Shown: piece by piece, positions 41,459 to 49,900 of the stretch
How positions within the stretch are numbered: the first letter of the stretch is position 1
Layout of the letters: each line of letters starts with the position of its first letter
Source of the DNA: a virus
Direction: 5' to 3' (one strand)
Virus record (IMG/VR): IMGVR_UViG_3300037205_000062
Location: 1 to 64,000 of that record
DNA: 64,000 nt
Position numbers and translations under genes: made by a program
The notes under the pieces: generated by a model
What the model was told of the DNA's origin: nothing
The model's database searches: none
Seen by the model: only the letters and a program-made list of their open reading frames with translations

Positions 41459-41642
41459 ATGATAAATTTAAAAATAATTTCAAAAAAATCTGGAATTTAC
41501 AAATTAACTAATAAAATTTTATTCTATTAGAGAGGCTGCTAGTTATTTTAATGTTACCAGTCAGTATATAGGACAAATTTTAAATAATAAAACAAAAAAT
41601 CCAAAAATATTAGAAGATTTTGAAATTAAAAGGATAAATTAA
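41459..41642 (+). pseudogene. Wrecked GIY-YIG endonuclease
   Basis: From the ATG at 41459 the frame reads MINLKIISKKSGIYKLTNKI and then hits a stop. SGIYKLTNKI is the start of GIY-YIG endonucleases. The sequence then resumes in another frame as SIREAASYFNVTSQYIGQIL, the helical DNA-binding end typical of such proteins. The middle of the gene is gone. It shows a past homing element in the connector operon. The next gene starts 2 nt beyond it, so the relic now acts as an untranslated spacer. Confidence 0.75.
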
Positions 41643-41643
41643 T

Positions 41644-42246
41644 ATGGCTACTTTTTCCGCTAAAATTAATGCTAAAAGTTTCGGAAGAAAATTTAACAAG
41701 ATGTTAGATTCTCCTAAATTTAAGAAAGATGCTTATGATATTATGGATGAAACTTATCAGCATGCGAAACAAGAGTTATTTAAAGAATTTAATGATAGTA
41801 AAATTACTCAAGAAATAGAAAGGGGGCCAAATGCTGAAAATGAAAGCGGTTTATTAGATGGATATGGTAATTTATTTTCTTATATTGGTTTTCCAGTTGA
41901 TGAACAACCCATTGAAAATTTAAGAGATTATTTAGATGCTTATTTAGATAATTTTCAACAAACGGTTAGAAAAGAAAATTATTGGTATTTTCGTATTCCT
42001 TGCCCAAGTAAAAAAGAAATTGAGGCGCAAACTCCTATGCCTTGGGAAGAAGGAAATTCATGGGTAAGTGGAATAGAAGAAGAGGGTATCACAAATTTAT
42101 CTCATTATTTATATGGCGAAAGTAATAGATCAAGATCAACTATGGGTTTACAAATTACACCAGAATATAGACCTGGGGCCGCAATGCATACCTCTCCATA
42201 TTTATTAAAAATGTTAGAAGATTTTCGAGAAAGATTTGAGGTATAA
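41644..42246 (+). CDS. Neck or tail-completion-like protein
   Basis: This 200-residue protein has a helical N-terminal part (SFGRKFNKMLDSPKFKKDAY) and a charged, Trp/Tyr-containing second half (WYFRIPCPSKKEIEAQTPMP). It sits third in the connector gene run and could be a tail-completion protein. No signature is decisive. It ends one base before the next gene's ATG. Confidence 0.55.
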   Translation: MATFSAKINAKSFGRKFNKMLDSPKFKKDAYDIMDETYQHAKQELFKEFNDSKITQEIERGPNAENESGLLDGYGNLFSYIGFPVDEQPIENLRDYLDAYLDNFQQTVRKENYWYFRIPCPSKKEIEAQTPMPWEEGNSWVSGIEEEGITNLSHYLYGESNRSRSTMGLQITPEYRPGAAMHTSPYLLKMLEDFRERFEV

Positions 42247-42247
42247 C

Positions 42248-43087
42248 ATGGGAATTCAACCACATTATGATAATAAATTAACTAGTTCTTTTATGCTGCT
42301 TATTGATAATAAAATTTTATCACAAGGTCAAGCTTTTACTAATTATTCGAGTTTATTTTATCCTATTAATTCATATATAAGTAATGAATATGCTTATGCG
42401 TGTCCATTTAAGTCATTAGTGAATGATATATCAATTAGTGGGGCCAATGTAATAAGTGGATTATATCTTAATGGAAATTATGTTAATATTGGACAATCTG
42501 GATTAGTTAGTATAAATCATTATAATGGAGCCGCTTTTTTTAATACGAAATTACCAACAAATACAATAATTAGTGGAAATTATTCGGTGAAAGATTTTAA
42601 TATTAAAATATCAGATCAACCAGAATATAAATTACTTTTCGAGACAGATTATACTACAAATGGAAAATATTATCAAAGTCCAACTGGTATTGATTTAGAC
42701 GCCGAAACATCTCCTATTATATTTCTAAGAACTAAAATGGATAATCCTGTTCCATTTTCTTTAGGTGGTATTGAAAATAAAAAGAAAACAATTCGTGCTA
42801 TTATTATAGCTGATTCCGAATATCAAAGGATGGCTGTTTGTGGTATTCTTAAAGATATGATGTATTCTCCTTTTTATATTAAAACGGGTTTGCCATTTGA
42901 TGCCATGGGAAATTATACTGGTATTCCTTATAATTTTAATAGTTTAGGTAATGATAATACATATTTACCTTGGATTATGAAAACTCAAGTCGTTGATGTT
43001 CCAAGACAGGGGGATTTTAAAACTATGCCTAAAAATATGAGTTTTGTAGATTTTCAGGTGCAAACACTGGCGTTACATACGTATTAA
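42248..43087 (+). CDS. Tail terminator or neck-like protein
   Basis: This 279-residue protein starts MGIQPHYDNKLTSSFMLLID. An in-frame TTG at 42236 would overlap the preceding gene, so the ATG directly after that gene's stop is preferred. The protein is beta-rich (FNIKISDQPEYKLLFETDYT, IRAIIIADSEYQRMAVCGIL) and lies just before the tail tube, as tail terminators often do. Its stop overlaps the stop of the antisense GIY-YIG gene. Confidence 0.5.
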   Translation: MGIQPHYDNKLTSSFMLLIDNKILSQGQAFTNYSSLFYPINSYISNEYAYACPFKSLVNDISISGANVISGLYLNGNYVNIGQSGLVSINHYNGAAFFNTKLPTNTIISGNYSVKDFNIKISDQPEYKLLFETDYTTNGKYYQSPTGIDLDAETSPIIFLRTKMDNPVPFSLGGIENKKKTIRAIIIADSEYQRMAVCGILKDMMYSPFYIKTGLPFDAMGNYTGIPYNFNSLGNDNTYLPWIMKTQVVDVPRQGDFKTMPKNMSFVDFQVQTLALHTY

Positions 43088-43713
43088 ATATATTTAAAAA
43101 AGTATCCATTATAAGATTTATTTTCCTTAATAAGTTTGTTTATATATGCTCTACTAATATTAAATTCTTTAGCTGCATGAGTCATACAATCAAATTTTTT
43201 ATTATTATTTTGATTGAATGCTAATATGGGTTTTCTATGAACAGGTATTCTACCCTTAGATTTTTCTCCTATAAGTTTCTTACTTTCTTCTGAATGGTTT
43301 TTGCCATAAGAAGCATTATTTTCTCCAATACGTCCCTCTGGAAAATTTTTATTTAATGTTTGTATAATTTTATCTTTAACTTCTTGTGTCCTAGGTAATC
43401 GTTTAGCTTTTTCTCCCTCCCATATATTATAACCATTATTAGTATCAGTTGTTTTATAAAATTTAATCCAATATTCTTCTCTTTCCTTTAAATTTTCTAA
43501 CGTACATTCTTCTAAAATAGAAAATTCAAAATTATCAAAACCATATTCTTGTATAGCATTAGTAAATCTTGGAGCATTACTATGTCCATTTTTATGGGAG
43601 ATATATCTTTGATAAAGAACTTTTGTACCCCCTATATATTTTTTATTATTTTTTTTATTAGTAAAACAATAAACTACAATTTTTTTTAAATTACTTTTTT
43701 TATCTAACAACAT
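43084..43713 (-). CDS. GIY-YIG homing endonuclease with NUMOD domains
   Basis: This 209-residue protein shows VVYCFTNKKNNKKYIGGTKV (residues 12-31), the GIY-YIG motif with Val-Val-Tyr in place of Gly-Ile-Tyr. A helical domain follows (FTNAIQEYGFDNFEFSILEE). NUMOD3-like repeats come next (GENNASYGKNHSEESKKLIG), then a NUMOD1-like end (KPILAFNQNN...AAKEFNISRAYINKLIK). It appears intact and mobile. It is antisense between neck and tail-tube genes and has its own sigma-70-like promoter (43728-43756). Its stop overlaps that of the upstream + gene by 4 nt. Confidence 0.88.
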   Translation of the reverse strand: MLLDKKSNLKKIVVYCFTNKKNNKKYIGGTKVLYQRYISHKNGHSNAPRFTNAIQEYGFDNFEFSILEECTLENLKEREEYWIKFYKTTDTNNGYNIWEGEKAKRLPRTQEVKDKIIQTLNKNFPEGRIGENNASYGKNHSEESKKLIGEKSKGRIPVHRKPILAFNQNNNKKFDCMTHAAKEFNISRAYINKLIKENKSYNGYFFKYI

Positions 43714-43716
43714 AAC

Positions 43717-43723
43717 GTGTAAA
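43717..43723 (+). promoter_or_regulatory. Possible late motif GTGTAAA
   Basis: A one-base variant of the late motif, 109 nt before the tail-tube ATG. It lies in the promoter region of the antisense endonuclease gene and may have been displaced by that insertion. Confidence 0.3.
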
Positions 43724-43727
43724 TAAT

Positions 43728-43756
43728 ATAGTAAGATAAATTTTAATCTTTGTCAA
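43728..43756 (-). promoter_or_regulatory. Sigma-70 promoter of the GIY-YIG gene
   Basis: On the minus strand, TTGACA (43756-43751), a 17-nt spacer and TACTAT (43733-43728), 14 nt before the ATG at 43713. Confidence 0.7.
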
Positions 43757-43825
43757 GTATTAATTACTTTCACAATGAAAAAAAAATACTGTAATAATAA
43801 ATAAGAATAAATAATTTTAAACCAT

Positions 43826-44752
43826 ATGCCTTCAAGAATATTATATGTCGGACAATCTGTGACGATAACTACCTTCGGTGGTTATGTCCGTAATTTGCCA
43901 GTTCAATCAGCTAGTTGTGATGTTACTCAACCAGCAGAAGACGTTCTTTCTTTCGGTCAAATCGGTTCATTGGGCCGTTATCAAACATCAGTAACTACCT
44001 GTAAATCAACAGTTAAATCTTATGTTCCTTTACCTCCTACTGGAACTAGTTTTGCTGGTGACGTAACTGGTGGCGCTTCACCTGATAAAAATTATATTGA
44101 TGCTACTTTCATTCAAGCTCTTACTGGTGATGCTTTAGCTGGTAACATTGCTACTATTAACGTTTCTCCTAATGGATTTATACTTTCAGGAATTTTATCA
44201 TCATTTTCAGTTGATATTTCTAATGGTGGATTTGCTATGGCAGATTTCGGGTTTGAAGGTGTAGGACAACCATTTTTCGCCGCACAACCTATTGGAAATA
44301 ACTATGCAGTTCCAGGAAATATGCCTAGTTCATTTACTCCAGTTATTTCATCTCACGTTTCTGGTATTTATAATCCAAATACTCAAGCAATTACTGGTAA
44401 TACAGCTAGTTCTTTGAAATTTACTTTAGATATTCCTACGGATCAATTAAGCTCATTAGGTGGGGCTATTACTGGTTCCCAAGTAACTGTGGCTCCTTAT
44501 TTTCTAAAGGTAGCTAAACCTCCCTTTAAGGCTACTATAGCTGTTGATGGAACTTCAGTAGCTATTCCAGTCGGCACTGGCGCTGCTAATAATACATATA
44601 TTATTGGTGGACTTGGTATTACATTACCAAGTGCTATTGTAACTAGTTATTCGTTCAATAACGCAGTAGGGAATGTTGGTGCTACTTACAATTACACAAT
44701 AGAAGATGTAAACTGCTTATTTACAGACGTAACAAATAATTATCTTTACTAA
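43826..44752 (+). CDS. Probable major tail tube protein
   Basis: This 308-residue protein starts MPSRILYVGQSVTITTFGGY and is all-beta in appearance (VDISNGGFAMADFGFEGVGQ). Codons are more even than in neighbouring genes, as for the capsid gene, which fits an abundant protein. It lies after the neck genes, before chaperone-like genes and the tape measure, the standard place for the tail tube. A perfect terminator follows. No sheath gene is seen on either side. Confidence 0.7.
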   Translation: MPSRILYVGQSVTITTFGGYVRNLPVQSASCDVTQPAEDVLSFGQIGSLGRYQTSVTTCKSTVKSYVPLPPTGTSFAGDVTGGASPDKNYIDATFIQALTGDALAGNIATINVSPNGFILSGILSSFSVDISNGGFAMADFGFEGVGQPFFAAQPIGNNYAVPGNMPSSFTPVISSHVSGIYNPNTQAITGNTASSLKFTLDIPTDQLSSLGGAITGSQVTVAPYFLKVAKPPFKATIAVDGTSVAIPVGTGAANNTYIIGGLGITLPSAIVTSYSFNNAVGNVGATYNYTIEDVNCLFTDVTNNYLY

Positions 44753-44775
44753 TTTTCAGTTTATTCATATATATC

Positions 44776-44803
44776 AAGCCCATCGAAAGATGGGCTTTTT
44801 TAT
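44776..44803 (+). terminator. Strong terminator after the tail tube gene
   Basis: Perfect 9-nt arms (AAGCCCATC 44776-44784, GATGGGCTT 44789-44797) with a GAAA tetraloop and a T run. Confidence 0.92.
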
Positions 44804-44811
44804 TTATTTAT

Positions 44812-44818
44812 GTGTAAG
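44812..44818 (+). promoter_or_regulatory. Late motif GTGTAAG with conserved leader
   Basis: Follows the terminator at once. Twelve nt after its start is TTGGTAAAAGG, the same leader at the same spacing as at 57296. Confidence 0.6.
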
Positions 44819-44841
44819 TATTATTGGTAAAAGGCGCAGTT

Positions 44842-45204
44842 ATGAATAATAGTCCAGAAAATAATTTAGTGACGCTACAAACACAAAAAGAAATTACTTC
44901 TCTTTATAAGAACTTTTTAGAAATACTAGAAAATATCAAGCAACAACATGAAACAATGTTAAGGAAAGCTTCTGTTAATGTCGATGAAAATTACTTAAAA
45001 GATATTAATTATTTTACTAAAGAATATCATGATTATATTAGGAAGAAAATACTTGATGAGGGCAATGATACTTCAAGGACATTATTGACTTTTTTAGATT
45101 ATTTTGATTTTCAAATTAACCCACAAAAATTACAACAGGCGACCGAAAAACAAAAGATAATAAAAAGAGTTGTAATAAGTAACCCAATCGAGTATAATAA
45201 GTAA
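44842..45204 (+). CDS. Small helical protein before chaperone-like genes
   Basis: This 120-residue protein starts MNNSPENNLVTLQTQKEITS and is strongly helical (YKNFLEILENIKQQHETML). The AAAAGG at 44829-44834 is a good ribosome site for the ATG at 44842. A TTG at 44824 would add MVKGAV. Position between tail tube and tape measure suggests a role in tail assembly, but it is not recognised. Confidence 0.55.
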   Translation: MNNSPENNLVTLQTQKEITSLYKNFLEILENIKQQHETMLRKASVNVDENYLKDINYFTKEYHDYIRKKILDEGNDTSRTLLTFLDYFDFQINPQKLQQATEKQKIIKRVVISNPIEYNK

Positions 45205-45209
45205 TAAAT

Positions 45210-46025
45210 ATGAGCAATATTAAATATTTGTATGAGACTTTAATTAATAAAGAAGTAGAAGAACAAATTATAGAAACACGGGAAGAAAATGGTAAAAGTA
45301 TCACAACTACTTCTCCAATTAAAAAAATAAAAACTGTTAAAGTATCTATTCAACAACCAGATCGTAAATTATCTAAAGGTGCCGAATTATTCTATTCTAA
45401 AAGTTTAGCTCATTATTTGAAAGAAGGGCTTATGCCATATTCTTTAGTTGCCAAAAGATATGCTAATGATGGAGGACCACTTACAGAAGCAGAAATTAAA
45501 AGACTTCAAGAACTTAAAGATAAACTTAAAATACTTGAAAAAGAATTTTTTGAAACGCTAGTTAATAAGCCAGAAACACCAGAAGAAGATCAAATATTAG
45601 CGCAAAAAAAAACTAGCCTTTTATTAGAAATTAATTCTTATAATGCGGAAGCTTCTGGTATTCAGAATTCTTATGTTGATATTTTTGATAATACAGCAGA
45701 AATGAAATCTCATCATGATACTATTGAATGGTTAGCTTTATTTTTAATTAATGTCGATGAAGATGGTAAGGGATATAAACCTCTTTTTGGAGATGGTGAT
45801 CCTACTAAGTCGGATGATTATGCCCAAAAGGTATCTAAACTAGAAGAATTTGAAAATAAAAATAATCCTTTCTATAATGAAATTATTAAAAAACTTTCTT
45901 ATTTAATTAGTTTTTGGTTTACAGCTAGAACTCCTATATCACAAAATGATTTCAAAACTATGGAAAAGCTTTATGATGATACATTAAGTACATATAAAGT
46001 GGCCCCATTAGAACCTGTATCATAA
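45210..46025 (+). CDS. Tail assembly chaperone candidate 1
   Basis: This 271-residue, highly charged, helical protein includes ETREENGKSITTTSPIKKIK near its N-terminus and a long coiled-coil-like middle (EAEIKRLQELKDKLKILEKE). It lies between tail tube and tape measure, where paired tail chaperones (lambda G/GT type) are found. It ends TAATGTG, with the next gene opening in the +1 frame at once. No specific signature was recognised. Confidence 0.55.
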   Translation: MSNIKYLYETLINKEVEEQIIETREENGKSITTTSPIKKIKTVKVSIQQPDRKLSKGAELFYSKSLAHYLKEGLMPYSLVAKRYANDGGPLTEAEIKRLQELKDKLKILEKEFFETLVNKPETPEEDQILAQKKTSLLLEINSYNAEASGIQNSYVDIFDNTAEMKSHHDTIEWLALFLINVDEDGKGYKPLFGDGDPTKSDDYAQKVSKLEEFENKNNPFYNEIIKKLSYLISFWFTARTPISQNDFKTMEKLYDDTLSTYKVAPLEPVS

Positions 46026-46026
46026 T

Positions 46027-46917
46027 GTGGTTGGTTCATTACAAACAGAAGTAGAAAAGCTTAAAACAATTTATTACGAAATTGTTCGTGGGCATACTTT
46101 TATTCCAGAACTAGATGTTTATATAAAACATTTTAGTGAATTAGAAAATATTGAAATAGCTAATAAAAAACAGCTGTTCTACAATCAATATATTAAAGAA
46201 GGTATTCCATCCTATGAAGAAAGAATGAAAATGCTTAATGAAATAGGGGAATGGACTAAAGCTGATGAAGAAAATATTATTTTCTTAAGAGGCGCCATTA
46301 TTGATAATGAAAAAAATATTCCCACAATGACTATGATGAATAAGGTTATTCCAGAGCAACAAGAATATCTTAAACAAATTATTAAAGACAAAAAAAAAGA
46401 ATTAACCACTGCTCTTTTAAAAAAACGTAGTATTCTTGGGGCAACAGCAGAAGAATTTTCCGAAAGAGATACTATAAACTATATGACTTATAGGGCGCTT
46501 CAATCTAGTAATAATAAACCATTATTTGAATCATTTGATGATTTTCTTGAATTGGATGACGACCTAATGGAAACTTATATTGTAAAAATGGATGAAGCTG
46601 TTGCAAAATTTGATGAACAAAATATACGAAAGATTGCTGTCATGCCATTTTTTATTAATATGTTTTCCTATACTAAAGAAAATGTATTTTTTTTCTTTAA
46701 TAAGGCGATGATAGAACTGACTAATTTTCAATTTATGTTAATAAGTTTGGGCAGTAGAAATCTTGGAGTTCTTCAAAATTGTGATAAAGAACCACCTGAA
46801 ATTTTAGAAGTAAGTGATTTAGATAAACTAGTAAGTTTTTATGATATGGAATTTTCAGTTTTACTAGGGAAACGACATACTACACGCCCAAGTCAAAATA
46901 GAGTAGTTGTTGGATGA
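46027..46917 (+). CDS. Tail assembly chaperone candidate 2
   Basis: The protein is about 296 residues, helical and charged (EVEKLKTIYYEIVRGHTF...). There is no ATG near its beginning. A GTG at 46027, two bases after the previous stop, is the likeliest start by reinitiation. The frame is +1 to the upstream gene and open back only to 46012, so a +1 ribosomal frameshift just before the stop is another possibility, as in many tail chaperone pairs. It precedes the tape measure. Confidence 0.5.
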   Translation: MVGSLQTEVEKLKTIYYEIVRGHTFIPELDVYIKHFSELENIEIANKKQLFYNQYIKEGIPSYEERMKMLNEIGEWTKADEENIIFLRGAIIDNEKNIPTMTMMNKVIPEQQEYLKQIIKDKKKELTTALLKKRSILGATAEEFSERDTINYMTYRALQSSNNKPLFESFDDFLELDDDLMETYIVKMDEAVAKFDEQNIRKIAVMPFFINMFSYTKENVFFFFNKAMIELTNFQFMLISLGSRNLGVLQNCDKEPPEILEVSDLDKLVSFYDMEFSVLLGKRHTTRPSQNRVVVG

Positions 46918-46952
46918 TAATTATATTAAATTTTATTATAGTAAGTCTTTTG

Positions 46953-46959
46953 GTGTAAT
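46953..46959 (+). promoter_or_regulatory. Late motif GTGTAAT
   Basis: Lies 34 nt before the tape-measure ATG and is followed by AGTAAAGG, similar to the leaders at 44824 and 57308. Confidence 0.55.
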
Positions 46960-46986
46960 TTACATAGTAAAGGTTAAAGATATTAT

Positions 46987-49900
46987 ATGTCACAAGCAGA
47001 TATAATTGCCTCAGTGGGTTTGGTACCAGAACAAAGTAGCTTAAATCAAATTGAAGCTGCTGTAGCAAACGCTGTTTCTAAAGGTAGTCAAAGAGGAACG
47101 CAAAAAGGATTAATACAAGGAATTAATGCTAATGCTTATGTTCAACCATTAGGCAGAATCACAGGTAAAGCTAATGAATTTGAAAAATCAATGGCGGCGG
47201 CTAATGCTCGTGTTATTGCTTTCGGTGCTTCAACAGCTCCAATTTTTGCGATGGGGGCAGCTTTTCATAAACTAGTCGAATCTACTATTGAAGTTCAAAA
47301 AGTAATGACGGGTATTAATGCTATTTTTGGACTAGGAGCAGGAAATCTTAGAACATTTACATCTCAATTATTTCAAGTTGCTAATCAAACTGGTCAATCA
47401 TTTAATATGGCTGCTGATGCCGCAACAGAATTTGCTCGTCAGGGTTTGAATGTAGAAGAAACTCTAAAAAGAACTTCCGCCGCTTTAATTCTTAATAAAA
47501 TTTCTGGTTTAGATATGGGTGAAGCTGTTTCATCTATTACTTCTATCTTAAACGGTTTTTCTAAAGAAGCTCTTAATTCTACAGATATTATTAATAGAAT
47601 GACATCTGTTGATACTCAATTCGCTGTATCTGCTGGTGACTTGGCAGAAGCTTTAAAGCGTGTAGGTGCGTCAGCTAATGATGCTAATGTTTCATTTAAT
47701 CAAACTCTTGGTTTAATTACTGCCGCAAGACAAATTACAGGTCGTGAAGGTTCAGTTATTGGTAACTCATTTAAAACAATGTTTACTCGCTTACAGCGTC
47801 CAGAAGTTTTAAGCGATTTGGAAGAGGCTGGTATTAAAGTTCGTGATCTTAGTGGTAAAACCTTACCTTTAATTGAAGTATTAAAAGATTTAGCTGGTAC
47901 TTATAATAGTTTAGCGGCTTCGCAAAAATCATTTGTATCAGAAGCGGTTGGTGGTGTTTATCAAATTAATATCTTAAAAGGTATTATGCGCGACTTAAGT
48001 TCTGGAGTAAGTATTTATGATAACGCCGTTACTGCCGCTGATAATTCAACAAGCGCCGTGACAAAACGTATGGAAGTTTTGAATTCTACTTTGTCTTCTG
48101 GACTTGTTAGAACTATGAATGATTTGGCATTAGCTTCATCAAATGTTGGTAATGCTTTAATTGGTAATTCAATGAAAAATGGTATTGGATTTTTCGATAA
48201 CATGCTTAAAGGAACTATTGAAAATACTAATCCAGATAATAAGGCTCCAGGAGCACAAGCTATTCAAGCTGGTATTAAAGGATTAGGTAATTTTTTAGCT
48301 GGCCCAGGTGTTCAAGTAGGTGTTAATATTATACTAAAATTATTAGATAGACTTAGAGATTTTAGTATGAAATCAGGAAAAGATTTATTAGGTCTTGATG
48401 CTGGAATAAAAGAAAGAGAAACTCTTGAACAAAAATATTTTGAAATCCTTTCGAGAGAAAAGGAAAAGGTTGATGAAATTATAGCGGGCAAAAGAACTTT
48501 AAATGAACTTATTAGTTCAACTATTTCTGCTTCTGTTCAGGGAGGGCAAAGAGAAAATTTATTAAGAACAATGGCTGCTGGTGCTGCGGCTTCAACCGTT
48601 GGTAAAATTCCAATTAATAATACTTCAGAAATACCTAATTTATTTAATCCAGTTGCGAATGCTCTTTATAAAGAAAATGTTCTTACTGGAGGAAATGCTA
48701 GATTAAGTTATAGTCCATTATTAGTTTCGTCTAATAACCCATTTGGATTAGCAGCTATTGATAGTAGAACACAAAAAAATGCTACCGATGCTGTTATGCA
48801 ACATAAAATTTTGGGGCAAACAACAACACAAATTAAAAATGGAATGTCTGTTCCTCATTTGGCAACTGGTATTGACCTATCGGTTTTATTAAGTACATTT
48901 GGTTTCCTTGCTCAAATGGGACATTCTACTGATAATATTCAAAAATTTATTAATGTGGTTCCTCAATTATTTTCTGCTACTGAAAAAGAAATCTATGCTA
49001 AAAGAAAACTTGTTGATGAATTCGATAAGATGGGAAAAGATTTACTTACTACTGGGAAACCTCAAACTTTCTATGGAAATAAATTTTCTAATTTACAGCA
49101 AGTTTCTCAATCAGAGGTTGTAAAAGAAATTGAAGTTTTTAGACAGCAAGTAAAAGAATTCGGAGGAAAACAAGATACTGATAGAAAAAATATTTGGAAT
49201 ACTGGATTTAAGATTGCTAATTGGTCTGCTTTCGGTGGTGCCGCTTTATCACAAACTTTAGGTAATGTATCACCAACGGCAGGAGCAAGTGCTGAGGTTT
49301 TACAAGCTGGTATAACTGCTGCTGGCCAAGCATTAATAGCTTTTCCTAATAAAATTGGTAAAGCTTTATCTGTTGGTTTAGCGGCTAGTGGTGTACTAAA
49401 TGCTTTGGATACTTTTGGAAAAGGACTTGAAAATCAAAGAGCTGCCGCTGATTTAGAACTAGGAAGACTAAAAAATGTTAATGAAAGTTTACAAACACTT
49501 TCTCAAACATCTAGCAATTTAACTAATCTTTATAATGATGCTGGTAGTTCTGTAGAAACCATTTCTCGCGAAACTAAAAAATATTCTGAAACTTTGGCGG
49601 CGTTAAGTCAACTTTCTGGCGGGGCGGATATGGCAAGAAAAATTGCCTTGGCACCAAGTTCAGACGCACGTCAAGGAGTTATTCAAGATTTATTAGGTCA
49701 ACAAAGTAAACGAGCTGAAACTACAGCTTCTTTAATTAATGCCCAAGAGCTATTCGGAAAAAGAAGTTTTTTTGGGATGAATCATATCCCAGGTCTTCAA
49801 TCAAATGAGGGTTACGTTTATTCTAATGACTATGAAAAAGATTCCGTTAAACAACAATTAGTGGAAAATGCTTCTGTTGCTATAAGTAATATGGGTGATG

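Noticed and set aside
43728-43825. Late promoter directly before the tail tube gene
   Set aside because: Only the degenerate GTGTAAA at 43717 and a CTGTAAT-like word near 43789 are present; neither is convincing, so the tail-tube promoter is left open.
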